Shown here one piece after another: positions 1 to 6,705 of a stretch of 7,608 bases of DNA (the first letter of the stretch is position 1; every line of letters begins with the position of its first letter). The DNA is taken from positions 1 to 7,608 of the forward strand of contig JAJYSW010000160.1 in assembly GCA_021793335.1 (NCBI GenBank), given 5' to 3'. Both the position numbers and the translations under genes were made by a program. The notes under the pieces are model-generated. The model saw only the letters and a program-made list of their open reading frames with translations. It made no database searches and was not told the DNA's origin. The DNA comes from Actinomycetes bacterium. Its GTDB lineage: Bacteria > Actinomycetota > Actinomycetes > Mycobacteriales > Micromonosporaceae.

Positions 1-1
1 C

Positions 2-1687
2 CCCGCGCTCGTCGCCGCGGCCGAGGAGGCGGCGAACCGGGGCGGCCCGGTCGAGGCCGCGAACGCCTGGGAGGCCGCTGCGAGGCATGCCGAGTCCGAG
101 GAGGACCGGCGTCGCTTCCGGGTCGAAGCGGCCGAGGGGTTCATGCGGGCCGGTGCCGGACCACAGGCCGCCGCGATCCTGCGCGGCCTCATCGCCGAAG
201 CCCGCGACGAGAGGGAGGCGGCGCTTCGGCAACGGGACCTGATGACGGTCCGCATGTGGACCGAGTGCGCGCCGCCGGAGGACGGCGAACGGCTCGCTCG
301 TCTGGGCGCGGGCCTGGCAGGAGCCCGGAACCGGGACGAGGCCGAGGCCGGCACAGACCTGCTCGTCGCGCTCGTCCACTGTCACCAGGCGAATGGCGAC
401 TACCGGGCGGCGAAGGCCGTCGCCGAGCTGATCCGCCGGCGGGTCCCGGTCTCTTCGCTGACGCTCGAACAGCGCCTGTGCTGCGACATGATCGACGTCA
501 TGACCGCAGGCGAGGACGCCGGTGAGCTCCTGCGCTCGGACTGGATCGACCGGTTCGATTGGAGCGGCGACTTCGACGCCTTGAGCGGCATGCTCGGGAC
601 GGTGCTCACCTGGATCGACGAGGTCGACGCCTGCGAACGGGTCATCGAGCGGCGCCGCCGCGCGGCCGAGGAGGCCCCCGGACGCGCCGCCGCGCCGGTG
701 ACGATCGGCACGATGTCGGCGATGCTGGCGCAGCACCTCGGGCAGTGGTCTCGCGCGCTGTTGGAGTTCGCGGCCTGCGAGCGCGCCGCGCTCGACAGCG
801 ACTTCCTCGCCCCGCAACCGTTCATCGCCCTGCGCCGGGCGTACCTGCTGGCGGCTCGGGGCGAAGTCGACGCGTGCGAGGAGCTGCGAGCGCGGGCCGC
901 GCGGGCCGCCCGCCGCTGGACCCCGGCGTACCGGCACCTCGACGGCTGCGTGGCGGGGCTGCTGCGGCTCTCCTCGGGTGAACCGGCCGAGGCGGCCCGG
1001 GCCCTGGAGGAGGCCGGGCGCATCGAAGCCGAGATGGGCATCGTCGTCTCCGGCTACACCTCGCGTTTCCCCGACCTGTTCGAGGCCCGGTGGCGGCTCG
1101 GCGACGCCGAAGGGCTGCGTGAGGAGTTGCAGGAGTTCACGGCCGTCGCCGAGCGCATGTCGCACCCGACGATGCTGGCCACGGCGGCGCGGTGTCGGGC
1201 GCTGCTGGCCGGGCCCGAAAGGCTCGATGAGGCGTTCGGCGAGGCGGTCGCGCTGCATCGGCGTTCACCGGTCGTCTTCGAGGAGGCCCGCACCCGCCTT
1301 CTGTGGGGGCAGCGGCTGCGCCGTGCGCGCCGGAAGGCCGACGCCAGGGTGCGGCTGCGGGAGGCCGAGGCGGTCTTCGAAGGGCTCGACGCCGCCGCGT
1401 GGGCCGAGCGGGCGCGGTCCGAACTGGCGGCGTGCGGTGAGCGGCGAGCCAGGCCCGAGGGCGAGCGGCGCTACCCGATCATGAAGCTCACGCCGCGCGA
1501 GTTCGAGGTCGTGCGGGAGGTCGCCGGCGGTGCGACGAACTCGGAGGCCGCCGGACGCCTGTTCGTGTCGAAGCGGACCGTCGAATATCACCTGTCGAAC
1601 GCCTACCGCAAACTCGGCGTCTCCGACCGGCGCCGACTGGCCGAGCTGTTCGACGGTCGAGGGCCGCGGGAACGAAACGGCCCGTGA
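2..1687 (+). CDS. LuxR-family transcriptional regulator, large ATP-binding type, C-terminal part (5' end outside window)
   Basis: The frame is open from the first bases of the window, with in-frame codons reading ALVAAAEEAANRGGPVEAA before the first internal ATG at 143, so the gene starts upstream; 561 codons are visible. The first ~490 residues are Ala/Leu/Arg-rich helical repeats (AARHAESEEDRRRFRVEAAE and similar) typical of the TPR-like middle region of LAL/MalT-type regulators. The last ~65 (from about base 1484) form a LuxR (GerE) helix-turn-helix with LTPREFEVV, the recognition helix SKRTVEYHLSNAYRKLG and a terminal SDRRRLAEL. In this family an N-terminal AAA/NTPase module normally precedes the repeats; it is not visible here, so ATP binding is inferred. 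The protein should be a cytoplasmic DNA-binding activator; its ligand and targets cannot be read. The recognition-helix region is intact. Its stop codon lies inside a strong hairpin that faces the convergent tRNA gene. Full length is probably 850-1000 residues, judged from the family. Confidence 0.88.
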   Translation, partial: PALVAAAEEAANRGGPVEAANAWEAAARHAESEEDRRRFRVEAAEGFMRAGAGPQAAAILRGLIAEARDEREAALRQRDLMTVRMWTECAPPEDGERLARLGAGLAGARNRDEAEAGTDLLVALVHCHQANGDYRAAKAVAELIRRRVPVSSLTLEQRLCCDMIDVMTAGEDAGELLRSDWIDRFDWSGDFDALSGMLGTVLTWIDEVDACERVIERRRRAAEEAPGRAAAPVTIGTMSAMLAQHLGQWSRALLEFAACERAALDSDFLAPQPFIALRRAYLLAARGEVDACEELRARAARAARRWTPAYRHLDGCVAGLLRLSSGEPAEAARALEEAGRIEAEMGIVVSGYTSRFPDLFEARWRLGDAEGLREELQEFTAVAERMSHPTMLATAARCRALLAGPERLDEAFGEAVALHRRSPVVFEEARTRLLWGQRLRRARRKADARVRLREAEAVFEGLDAAAWAERARSELAACGERRARPEGERRYPIMKLTPREFEVVREVAGGATNSEAAGRLFVSKRTVEYHLSNAYRKLGVSDRRRLAELFDGRGPRERNGP

Positions 1688-1714
1688 CCGGGTCTGTGCA
1701 GGTCACGGGCCGTT
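1676..1714. terminator. Bidirectional hairpin terminator between the LuxR gene and tRNA-Tyr
   Basis: AACGGCCCGTGACC (1676-1689) and GGTCACGGGCCGTT (1701-1714) are perfect reverse complements: a 14-bp stem with an 11-base loop. The stem contains the last sense codons and the TGA (1685-1687) of the LuxR gene. On the minus strand the stem ends in TTT followed by CGTT, a short U-rich tail suited to ending the tRNA-Tyr transcript. On the plus strand the tail is weaker (TT then CTCG). The position between two convergent genes supports a shared terminator. Confidence 0.75.
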
Positions 1715-1724
1715 CTCGTGCGTG

Positions 1725-1806
1725 TGGCAGGTGTAGGATTCGAACCTACGAAGGCAATGCCGGCTGATTTACAGTCAGCTCCCTTTGGCCGCTCGGGCAA
1801 CCTGCC
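1725..1806 (-). tRNA. tRNA-Tyr (anticodon GTA)
   Basis: The minus strand folds into an 82-base class II tRNA. The acceptor stem is GGCAGGT with ACCTGCC (7 bp) and the discriminator base is A. The anticodon stem is GCTGA with TCAGC around the loop CTGTAAA; the anticodon GTA sits at 1770-1772 on the plus strand. The variable arm is extended, as expected for bacterial tRNA-Tyr. The T-arm has stem GTAGG/CCTAC and loop TTCGAAT. The bases after the discriminator are CAC, so CCA is not encoded and must be added by the CCA-adding enzyme, which is common in actinobacteria. It is transcribed away from yajQ and towards the LuxR gene, and probably ends at the 14-bp hairpin downstream. I see no adjacent tRNA genes. 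Confidence 0.97.
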
Positions 1807-1825
1807 GTGCTGTGTAGCGAGAGCA

Positions 1826-1856
1826 AGGATAGCGCCCCGGAACGGGGGACGCGCAA
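1826..1856 (-). promoter_or_regulatory. Probable promoter of tRNA-Tyr
   Basis: On the minus strand TATCCT (1831-1826) fits the actinobacterial TANNNT -10 element. TTGCGC (1856-1851) can serve as -35, with a 19-bp spacer, slightly longer than ideal. Transcription would start about ten bases before the mature tRNA 5' end at 1806, leaving a short leader for RNase P to remove. The -10 match is good; the -35 is only TTG plus spacing. Confidence 0.5.
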
Positions 1857-1980
1857 CCGGGTGCGCCACAGATGAGACCGCGTTCACTCCGGTGCGGTTC
1901 GGCGCACGTCCCGCCGTCTCGCCCCGCCGCCGGACTAAGCTTGGTGACCATTGCCCCACTGACCGGAAGGACTGGTTTCC

Positions 1981-2472
1981 ATGGCTGACGCCTCGTTCGA
2001 CATCGTCTCCGAGATCGATCTGGCCGAGCTCGACAACGCCGTCGATCAGACCCGGCGCGAGCTGTCGACCCGGTACGACTTCCGCGGCACCGGCGCCGGC
2101 GTCGAACGCAGCGGCGAGGGGACCGCCGTCCTGTCCGCCGAGACCGAGGACCGCGTCAAGGCCGCCCTGGACGTCCTCAAGGACAAGCTCGTCAGGCGCG
2201 GCATCTCCCTCAAGGCCATGGAGGCGTCCGAGCCGCGCCAGTCCGGCAAGGAGTCCAAGATCGACGTCACGTTCCAGCAGGGCATCGGCGCCGAGGACGC
2301 CAAGAAGATCGGCAAGATCATCCGCGAGGAGGGTCCCAAGGGCGTCAAGCCGCAGATCCAGGGCGATAAGCTCCGCGTCACCGGCAAGAAGCGCGACGAT
2401 CTCCAGGGAGTGATCCGGCTGCTCAAAGGCAAGGAGCTCGACGTCGCGCTCCAGTTCACGAACTACCGTTGA
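1981..2472 (+). CDS. yajQ: YajQ-family nucleotide-binding protein (UPF0234)
   Basis: The 163-residue product matches the YajQ family along its whole length. It has the N-terminal ASFDIVSEID and DNAVDQTRRELSTRYDFRG blocks, a central KIDVTFQQGIGAEDAKKIGK block and the characteristic C-terminal LQFTNYR. Family structures show two ferredoxin-like halves, here roughly residues 1-90 and 91-163. Family members bind nucleotides; a Xanthomonas homologue is a cyclic-di-GMP receptor and the E. coli protein binds tRNA and nucleotides in vitro. Which applies here is unknown. It should be cytoplasmic. The ATG start is supported by GGAAGGA at 1965-1971, nine bases upstream. A possible -10 (TAAGCT, 1936-1941) lies upstream but has no clear -35. 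A small membrane protein gene starts 4 bp after the stop, suggesting co-transcription. Length is normal and nothing appears broken. Confidence 0.95.
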   Translation: MADASFDIVSEIDLAELDNAVDQTRRELSTRYDFRGTGAGVERSGEGTAVLSAETEDRVKAALDVLKDKLVRRGISLKAMEASEPRQSGKESKIDVTFQQGIGAEDAKKIGKIIREEGPKGVKPQIQGDKLRVTGKKRDDLQGVIRLLKGKELDVALQFTNYR

Positions 2473-2476
2473 CGGC

Positions 2477-2644
2477 ATGGACCTCAGCCTCATCAACGTC
2501 GTCACCGCCGCCCTGTTCCTCATCGGCGGCGGTCTCATCGCCCTCATGGTCGTAGTCACGCAGCGCTCCTATAAGAAGGACGAGAAGTCCGAGCACTGGG
2601 TGGTCTATCCGGCCGCCGAGCGGGCGCGGCCCGAGGAGGAGTAG
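2477..2644 (+). CDS. Small single-pass membrane protein of unknown function
   Basis: This 55-codon frame runs from ATG 2477 to TAG 2644. Residues ~4-27 (from LINVVTAALFLIG to IALMVVV) form one uninterrupted hydrophobic helix. A charged tail follows (QRSYKKDEKSEHW...) and ends RARPEEE. Positive charges just after the helix favour an outside N-terminus and a cytoplasmic C-terminus. The start is 4 bp after the yajQ stop with no convincing Shine-Dalgarno sequence, so translation is probably coupled to yajQ. Third positions are mostly G or C, as in the neighbours, and a shadow frame would be unlikely to give so clean a membrane segment. I do not recognise a named family. The stop lies 2 bp from the convergent recD2 stop. 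Confidence 0.7.
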   Translation: MDLSLINVVTAALFLIGGGLIALMVVVTQRSYKKDEKSEHWVVYPAAERARPEEE

Positions 2645-2645
2645 C

Positions 2646-2664
2646 CTCACCGGCTCCCGGTGAG
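2646..2664. terminator. Short hairpin between the convergent small membrane protein gene and recD2
   Basis: CTCACCGG (2646-2653) and CCGGTGAG (2657-2664) form a perfect 8-bp stem with a 3-base loop (CTC). The hairpin contains the recD2 stop codon (2647-2649) and starts two bases after the stop of the small gene. Neither side has a T tract, so it would be an actinobacterial-type terminator without a U tail, or just an RNA 3'-end stabiliser. There is no other room for a terminator between the two genes. Confidence 0.45.
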
Positions 2665-4869
2665 ACGGTGCGTCAGGCCCGTGTGGCGTTTGCCGGTGCC
2701 GGCGGTGCGGACGGCCACCGCGATGGCCTTCTTCGAGCCGACGAGCACCACGAGGCGTTTCGCTCTCGTCACGGCCGTGTAGACGAGGTTGCGTTGCAGC
2801 ATGGTCCATGCGCTCGTGGTCACCGGGATCACCACGGCCGGGTATTCGCTGCCCTGTGAGCGGTGCACGGTGATGGCGTAGGCATGGACGAGTTCGTCGA
2901 GTTCGGTGAACTCGTAGTCGACCTCTTCGTCTTCATCGGTGCGCACGCGCAGCGTCTGCGCTTCGAGGTCGATGGCCTCGACGACGCCGACGGTGCCGTT
3001 GAAGACGCCGCCCGAACCCTTCTCGTAGTTGTTGCGGATCTGGATGACCTTGTCGCCGACACGGTAGACGCGCCCGCCGAAACGGCGTTCCGGCAGGCCC
3101 TCCCGGGCGGGGGTGAGGGCCTCCTGGAGCCGGAGGTTGAGGTTGCCGGCGCCGGGGCCGCCGCGGTGCATGGGGGCGAGCACCTGGACGTCGCGCACCG
3201 GGTGCAGTCCGAACCGGGCGGGGATGCGGCGGGAGACGATGTCGACGACGCGGTCGGCGACGGCGTCGTTGTCCTCGCACGCGAAGTAGAAGAAGTCCTC
3301 GTAGCCGTCGAGGGTCGGGAACTCCCCGGCGTTGACGCGGTGGGCGTTCGCGACGACGCCGGATTCGGCGGCCTGCCGGAAGATCCGCGTCAGCCGCACC
3401 CGGGGGACGGTCTCGGCGGCGAGGATGTCGCGCAGGACTTCGCCCGCGCCGACACTGGGCAGCTGGTCGACGTCGCCGACGAGCAGCAGGTGCGCGCCCT
3501 CGGGCACGGCCTTGACGAGTTTATTCGCCAAGATGGTGTCCATCATGGAGGTCTCGTCGACGACGAGGAGGTCGACGTCGAGCGGCTTATCGCGGTCGTA
3601 GGCGGCGTCGCCTCCGGGCCGCAGTTCGAGCATCCGGTGCAGTGTGGTGGCCTCGAATCCGGTGAGCTCGGCGAGGCGCTTCGCGGCCCGGCCGGTGGGG
3701 GCGGCGAGCATGACCTTGGCGCCCTTGGCCCGGGCGAGGTCCACGATCGCCGAGACGGTGAAGCTCTTGCCGCAGCCGGGGCCGCCGGTGAGGACGGCGA
3801 CCTTCTCGGTCAGGGCCAGGCGCACCGCCTCGGCCTGCTCGGGCGCGAGCTCGGCGTCGCGGCGCCGCCGCAGCCACGCGAAGGCCTTGTCCCAGTCGAC
3901 GTCGGCGAAGGCTCCGAGCCGGTCTTCGCCGGTGCGCAGCAGCCCGAGGAGCCCGGCCGCGAGGCCGCGTTCGGCATGGTAGAACGGCGCGAGGTAGCGG
4001 GCGGGCACCTGGGAGTCCCCGGCGGGGATCGGTTCGGCGATGACGTGCTCGCCTTCGGCGGCGAGCTCGTCGAGTGCTTCGGTGACGGGCGCGGGCTCCA
4101 GGCCGAGGAGTTCGACGGTGTCGGCCACGAGGTTCGGCGCGGGCAGGAAGCAGTGCCCGGCGTCACCGGCTTCCGAGAGCGTGTACTGGAGCGCGGCCTT
4201 GATCCGCTCGGGCGCATCGTGCGCGATGCCGACGGCGCGGGCGACGGCGTCGGCGGTCTTGAAGCCGATGCCCCACACTTCGTTCGCGAGGCGGTACGGC
4301 TCGTTCTTGACCACGCCGATCGAGGCGTCGCCGTATTTCTTGTAGATGCGCACGGCCAGGGAGGTGGAGACCTCGACGGACTGGAGGAAGACCATGACCT
4401 CCTTGATGGCCCGCTGCTCCTCCCATGCCGTTGCGATGGACTTGGTGCGTTTGGGCCCCAGCCCGGGCACTTCGACCAGGCGGGCGGGGTCGGCGTCGAT
4501 GACGTCGAGGGTGTCCGTCCCGAAGTGCGCGACGATCTTCTCGGCGGTCTTGGGCCCGATGCCCTTGATCAGCCCCGATCCGAGATAGCGTTCGATGCCC
4601 TGGACGGTGGCGGGCAGGACCGTCCGGTACGACCAGACTTCGAACTGGCGGCCGTATTTGGGGTGGGTGGTCCATCGCCCGGTCAGGTCGAGGCTCTCGC
4701 CGACCTGGGCGCCGAGCAGGGGGCCGACGATCGTCAGCAGGTCGGACCCCGATCGGGCGGTGGAGGCGCGCGCGATGGTGTAGCCGGTCTCGTCGTTCGC
4801 GTAGGTGATGCGTTCGAGGACCGCCTCCAGTTGCGCCGCGCCGGGCCGGGGGTCGGACATGGCGACCAT
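2647..4869 (-). CDS. recD2: RecD2-type ATP-dependent DNA helicase (superfamily 1B)
   Basis: This is a 5'-3' helicase of the RecD2 (RecD-like) type, which works without RecBC in DNA repair and genome maintenance. Numbering is from ATG 4869 (740 residues, normal for the family). The N-terminal domain has LEAVLERITYANDETGYT. Helix-hairpin-helix motifs follow at ~100-117 (IKGIGPKTAEKI), ~131-149 (VPGLGPKRTKSI) and ~199-215 (WGIGFKTADAVA). The helicase core has Walker A GGPGCGKS (362-369), Walker B LLVVDE (434-439), GDVDQLPS (465-472), FRQ (497-499), an SH3-like insert near GVFNGTVGVV, then HRSQG (669-673) and VYTAVTRAK (696-704). All key motifs are present; Walker A has Cys where Thr is more usual. 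Three starts are possible: GTG 4890, ATG 4869 with AGAGG 11 bases upstream, or ATG 4860, whose N-terminus (MSDPRPGAAQLEAVLERI) also looks natural. It is the second gene after the symporter on this strand, separated by ~180 bp with hairpins, so it probably has its own promoter, which I could not place. Confidence 0.93.
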   Translation of the reverse strand: MVAMSDPRPGAAQLEAVLERITYANDETGYTIARASTARSGSDLLTIVGPLLGAQVGESLDLTGRWTTHPKYGRQFEVWSYRTVLPATVQGIERYLGSGLIKGIGPKTAEKIVAHFGTDTLDVIDADPARLVEVPGLGPKRTKSIATAWEEQRAIKEVMVFLQSVEVSTSLAVRIYKKYGDASIGVVKNEPYRLANEVWGIGFKTADAVARAVGIAHDAPERIKAALQYTLSEAGDAGHCFLPAPNLVADTVELLGLEPAPVTEALDELAAEGEHVIAEPIPAGDSQVPARYLAPFYHAERGLAAGLLGLLRTGEDRLGAFADVDWDKAFAWLRRRRDAELAPEQAEAVRLALTEKVAVLTGGPGCGKSFTVSAIVDLARAKGAKVMLAAPTGRAAKRLAELTGFEATTLHRMLELRPGGDAAYDRDKPLDVDLLVVDETSMMDTILANKLVKAVPEGAHLLLVGDVDQLPSVGAGEVLRDILAAETVPRVRLTRIFRQAAESGVVANAHRVNAGEFPTLDGYEDFFYFACEDNDAVADRVVDIVSRRIPARFGLHPVRDVQVLAPMHRGGPGAGNLNLRLQEALTPAREGLPERRFGGRVYRVGDKVIQIRNNYEKGSGGVFNGTVGVVEAIDLEAQTLRVRTDEDEEVDYEFTELDELVHAYAITVHRSQGSEYPAVVIPVTTSAWTMLQRNLVYTAVTRAKRLVVLVGSKKAIAVAVRTAGTGKRHTGLTHRLTGSR

Positions 4870-4951
4870 GCTAGGCCCGGCCTCTGACACGGGTCCAGGG
4901 CCGGTTCAGGCGCTCGGGGCGAGGCGGTGGTATCCGAGTCCACCGGTTCCG

Positions 4952-4992
4952 CCCGCAAAGCGGGGGCCGCCCAGACCCGGCACCGGGGTCTG
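4952..4992. other. Two adjacent hairpins in the symporter-recD2 gap
   Basis: CCCGC-AAA-GCGGG occupies 4952-4964 (5-bp stem, 3-base loop). CAGACCC (4972-4978) pairs with GGGTCTG (4986-4992) around a 7-base loop. They lie 60-100 bases past the symporter stop on the minus strand and could be backup terminators or part of the recD2 leader. The gap between the two genes (4870-5050) otherwise holds no reading frame that I would call a gene, and no clear promoter. Confidence 0.35.
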
Positions 4993-5021
4993 CGAGGCCC
5001 GGCAGCGCAGTGGGCAGGACG

Positions 5022-5039
5022 GCACCCGTCCGGGGGTGC
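5022..5039 (-). terminator. Possible terminator of the symporter gene
   Basis: GCACCC (5022-5027) and GGGTGC (5034-5039) form a 6-bp stem with a 6-base loop, beginning 12 bases past the symporter TAA on the minus strand. A flanking G-T pair could extend it by one. There is no T tract. It is the nearest hairpin to the stop codon; two more lie further downstream. Confidence 0.4.
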
Positions 5040-5050
5040 TCGCACGGGCC

Positions 5051-6601
5051 TTAGTCCGAGGTGGATTCCGGCATCGTCTCCGGTGCCTCGCCGCGGGTCC
5101 CGGTGGGGGCCGGGACGGCGTCGGTCGGCAGCATCCGCCAGTCGGGCCGGGCGAAGAACCGTTTGGTCTCGCGGTAGACCACCGGCGAGAGGATCACCAG
5201 GCCGAAGAGGTTCGGCAGCGCCATCAGGCCGTTGGCGATGTCCGAGAGCGCCCACACCAGGTCGAGGCTGGTGACCGCTCCGAGGTAGGCGACCAGGACG
5301 AACACGAGCCGGTACGGCATGATCAGTCTCTGGCCGCTGAAACGCTCCAGGCATTTCTCGCCGTAGTAGGACCAGCCGATGAGCGTCGAGAACGCGAACG
5401 TGGCGATCGAGACGGCGACGATGAGGCCGCCGAGGGTACCGCCCACGGTGCCGGCTCCGCCGAAACCGGTCTCGAAGGCCAGCCGGGTGAGCGCCGAGTC
5501 GGTGACGAGCGTCTCCTCGCCGTCGACCACATGGGTCGTCCCGAGCACACCGGTGATGACGATCACCATGCCGGTCATGGTGACCACGATGAGCGTGTCG
5601 ATGAACGTCTGCGTCATCGACACCATCGCCTGGCGCACCGGCTGGTCGGTCTTGGCCGCGGCCGCCGCGATGCCGCCGGTGCCCAGACCCGATTCATTGG
5701 AGAAGATGCCGCGGGCCACGCCGTAGCGGATCGCCGTCAGGACCGCCGCTCCGGTGAAGCCGCCGACCGCCGAGGAACCGGTGAACGCCTGCTCGAAGAC
5801 CAGGCCGAACGCGTGGCCGAGTTCGCCGGCGTTGAGCGCCAGGACCGCGAGGGAGCCGGTCATGTAGAAGACGACCATGAACGGCACCAGCGCCGAGGCG
5901 ACGCGGCCGAGCCATTTGATGCCGCCGAGGACCACCAGACCGACTGCGACGAGGATGACCAGGCCGGTCCACGAGGGGCTCCAGAAGACGTCCTCGGGCA
6001 GCTGGCTCTGGATGGCGGTGGCGACCTGCCCGGACTGGACGGCGTTGCCGATGCCGAAGCTGGCGATCACGCCGAAGACCGCGAAGGCGAGGCCGAGGAC
6101 CGTGCCCACCGGGCCCCGGATGCCTTCCGAGAGGTACCACATGGGTCCGCCGGACTGTTCTCCCTTGGCGTTGACTCTGCGGTATTTGACGCCCAGGAGC
6201 GCTTCGGAGTATTTGGTGGCCATGCCGAACAGGCCGGTCACCCACATCCAGAACAGCGCGCCGGGGCCGCCGATGGCGATGGCGGCGCCGACGCCGCCGA
6301 TGTTGCCGACGCCGACGGTGGCGGCGAGTGCGACCGCCAGTGCCTGGTAGTGGCTGATGTCGCCTTTGGCGTCGCCTTCGCCGCGTTTGAACAGCGCCAG
6401 CCAGAGGCTGTAGCCGAGGCGGTGGAACTGGACTCCCGACAGCAGCACCGTCAGATAGACGCCGACGGCCAGTAGCAGCGGGATGAGCAGCCAGGGGCCC
6501 CACACGAATTCGCCGATCTTGCCGACGCCTTCGCCGTATTCCTCGTGGAGGCCGTCCGCCCACGATTGGACGGCGTCGGTCATCGAAGTGAGCGGGTTCA
6601 C
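5051..6601 (-). CDS. AGCS-family sodium:alanine/glycine symporter
   Basis: This is an integral membrane carrier of the alanine or glycine:cation symporter family (Na_Ala_symp), which imports small neutral amino acids with Na+. Numbering is from GTG 6601 (516 residues). Family blocks are VGVGNIGGVGAAIAIGGPGA through FWMWVTGLFGMATKYSEALL (~96-136), GVARGIFSNESGLGT (~294-308), FAFSTLIGWSYYGEK (~402-416) and DIANGLMALPNLFGLV (~454-469). About ten or eleven hydrophobic segments follow WGPWLLIPLLLAVGVYLTVLL. The soluble C-terminal tail is short and Pro/Glu/Thr-rich. I chose GTG 6601 because GGGAGG lies just upstream (6611-6606, four bases away). The ATG at 6667 would add 22 residues that family members lack and would cover the likely promoter (TAGCGT at 6641-6636 with TTCATC 17 bp upstream on the minus strand, weak). 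ATG 6583 is a third option. It diverges from the exonuclease gene. Substrate preference cannot be read from the sequence. Confidence 0.93.
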   Translation of the reverse strand: MNPLTSMTDAVQSWADGLHEEYGEGVGKIGEFVWGPWLLIPLLLAVGVYLTVLLSGVQFHRLGYSLWLALFKRGEGDAKGDISHYQALAVALAATVGVGNIGGVGAAIAIGGPGALFWMWVTGLFGMATKYSEALLGVKYRRVNAKGEQSGGPMWYLSEGIRGPVGTVLGLAFAVFGVIASFGIGNAVQSGQVATAIQSQLPEDVFWSPSWTGLVILVAVGLVVLGGIKWLGRVASALVPFMVVFYMTGSLAVLALNAGELGHAFGLVFEQAFTGSSAVGGFTGAAVLTAIRYGVARGIFSNESGLGTGGIAAAAAKTDQPVRQAMVSMTQTFIDTLIVVTMTGMVIVITGVLGTTHVVDGEETLVTDSALTRLAFETGFGGAGTVGGTLGGLIVAVSIATFAFSTLIGWSYYGEKCLERFSGQRLIMPYRLVFVLVAYLGAVTSLDLVWALSDIANGLMALPNLFGLVILSPVVYRETKRFFARPDWRMLPTDAVPAPTGTRGEAPETMPESTSD

Positions 6602-6693
6602 TGTTCCTCCCGAGGCGGCTGTCGGCGTGAGAACGACGCTATACGCCCATATGCCGCCGATGAACATAACGACGCATTGTCGTACTCGGTCGC

Positions 6694-6699
6694 TATGGT
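6694..6699 (+). promoter_or_regulatory. -10 element for a leaderless exonuclease transcript
   Basis: TATGGT (6694-6699) fits TANNNT and ends six bases before the ATG at 6706. Transcription starting at the usual distance would begin on, or next to, the A of the start codon. There is no Shine-Dalgarno sequence before this ATG (the preceding bases are GTCGCC), which agrees with leaderless translation, common in actinobacteria. The -35 region (around 6671-6676, GACGCA) is a poor match. Confidence 0.5.
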
Positions 6700-6705
6700 G
6701 TCGCC

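Noticed and set aside
1725..1806. tRNA-Tyr as an integration site for a mobile element
   Set aside because: No second copy of the tRNA 3' end and no integrase is visible; both sides look like core chromosome.
1718..2413. Plus-strand 231-codon frame beginning beside the tRNA
   Set aside because: It reads through the antisense of the tRNA and then out of frame over yajQ, giving Ser/Arg/Pro-rich sequence (the GFEPTKAMPADLQSAPFGRS stretch is the well-known tRNA antisense artefact).
1603..2559. Minus-strand 318-codon frame crossing the tRNA gene and yajQ
   Set aside because: It runs through the tRNA-Tyr gene and antisense to yajQ; the part over the tRNA reads as translated tRNA sequence.
2642..2664. 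Inverted repeat considered as an insertion or attachment site
   Set aside because: It is only 8 bp, without direct repeats, transposase or integrase nearby; a terminator fits better.
2863..4887. Plus-strand 674-codon open frame opposite recD2
   Set aside because: It lies entirely antisense to a helicase with all motifs intact. Its product is a Gly/Asp/Val-rich low-complexity string with no recognisable domain, the usual mirror of a GC-rich gene.
4805..6475. Plus-strand 556-codon open frame opposite the symporter
   Set aside because: It is antisense to a clear AGCS symporter; the translation is Arg/Asp/Gly/His-rich and lacks any domain. Codon bias explains it.
5694..6563. Minus-strand 289-codon frame within the symporter
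   Set aside because: Shifted frame of the symporter gene, almost entirely Arg/Gly/Pro/His, with no domain.
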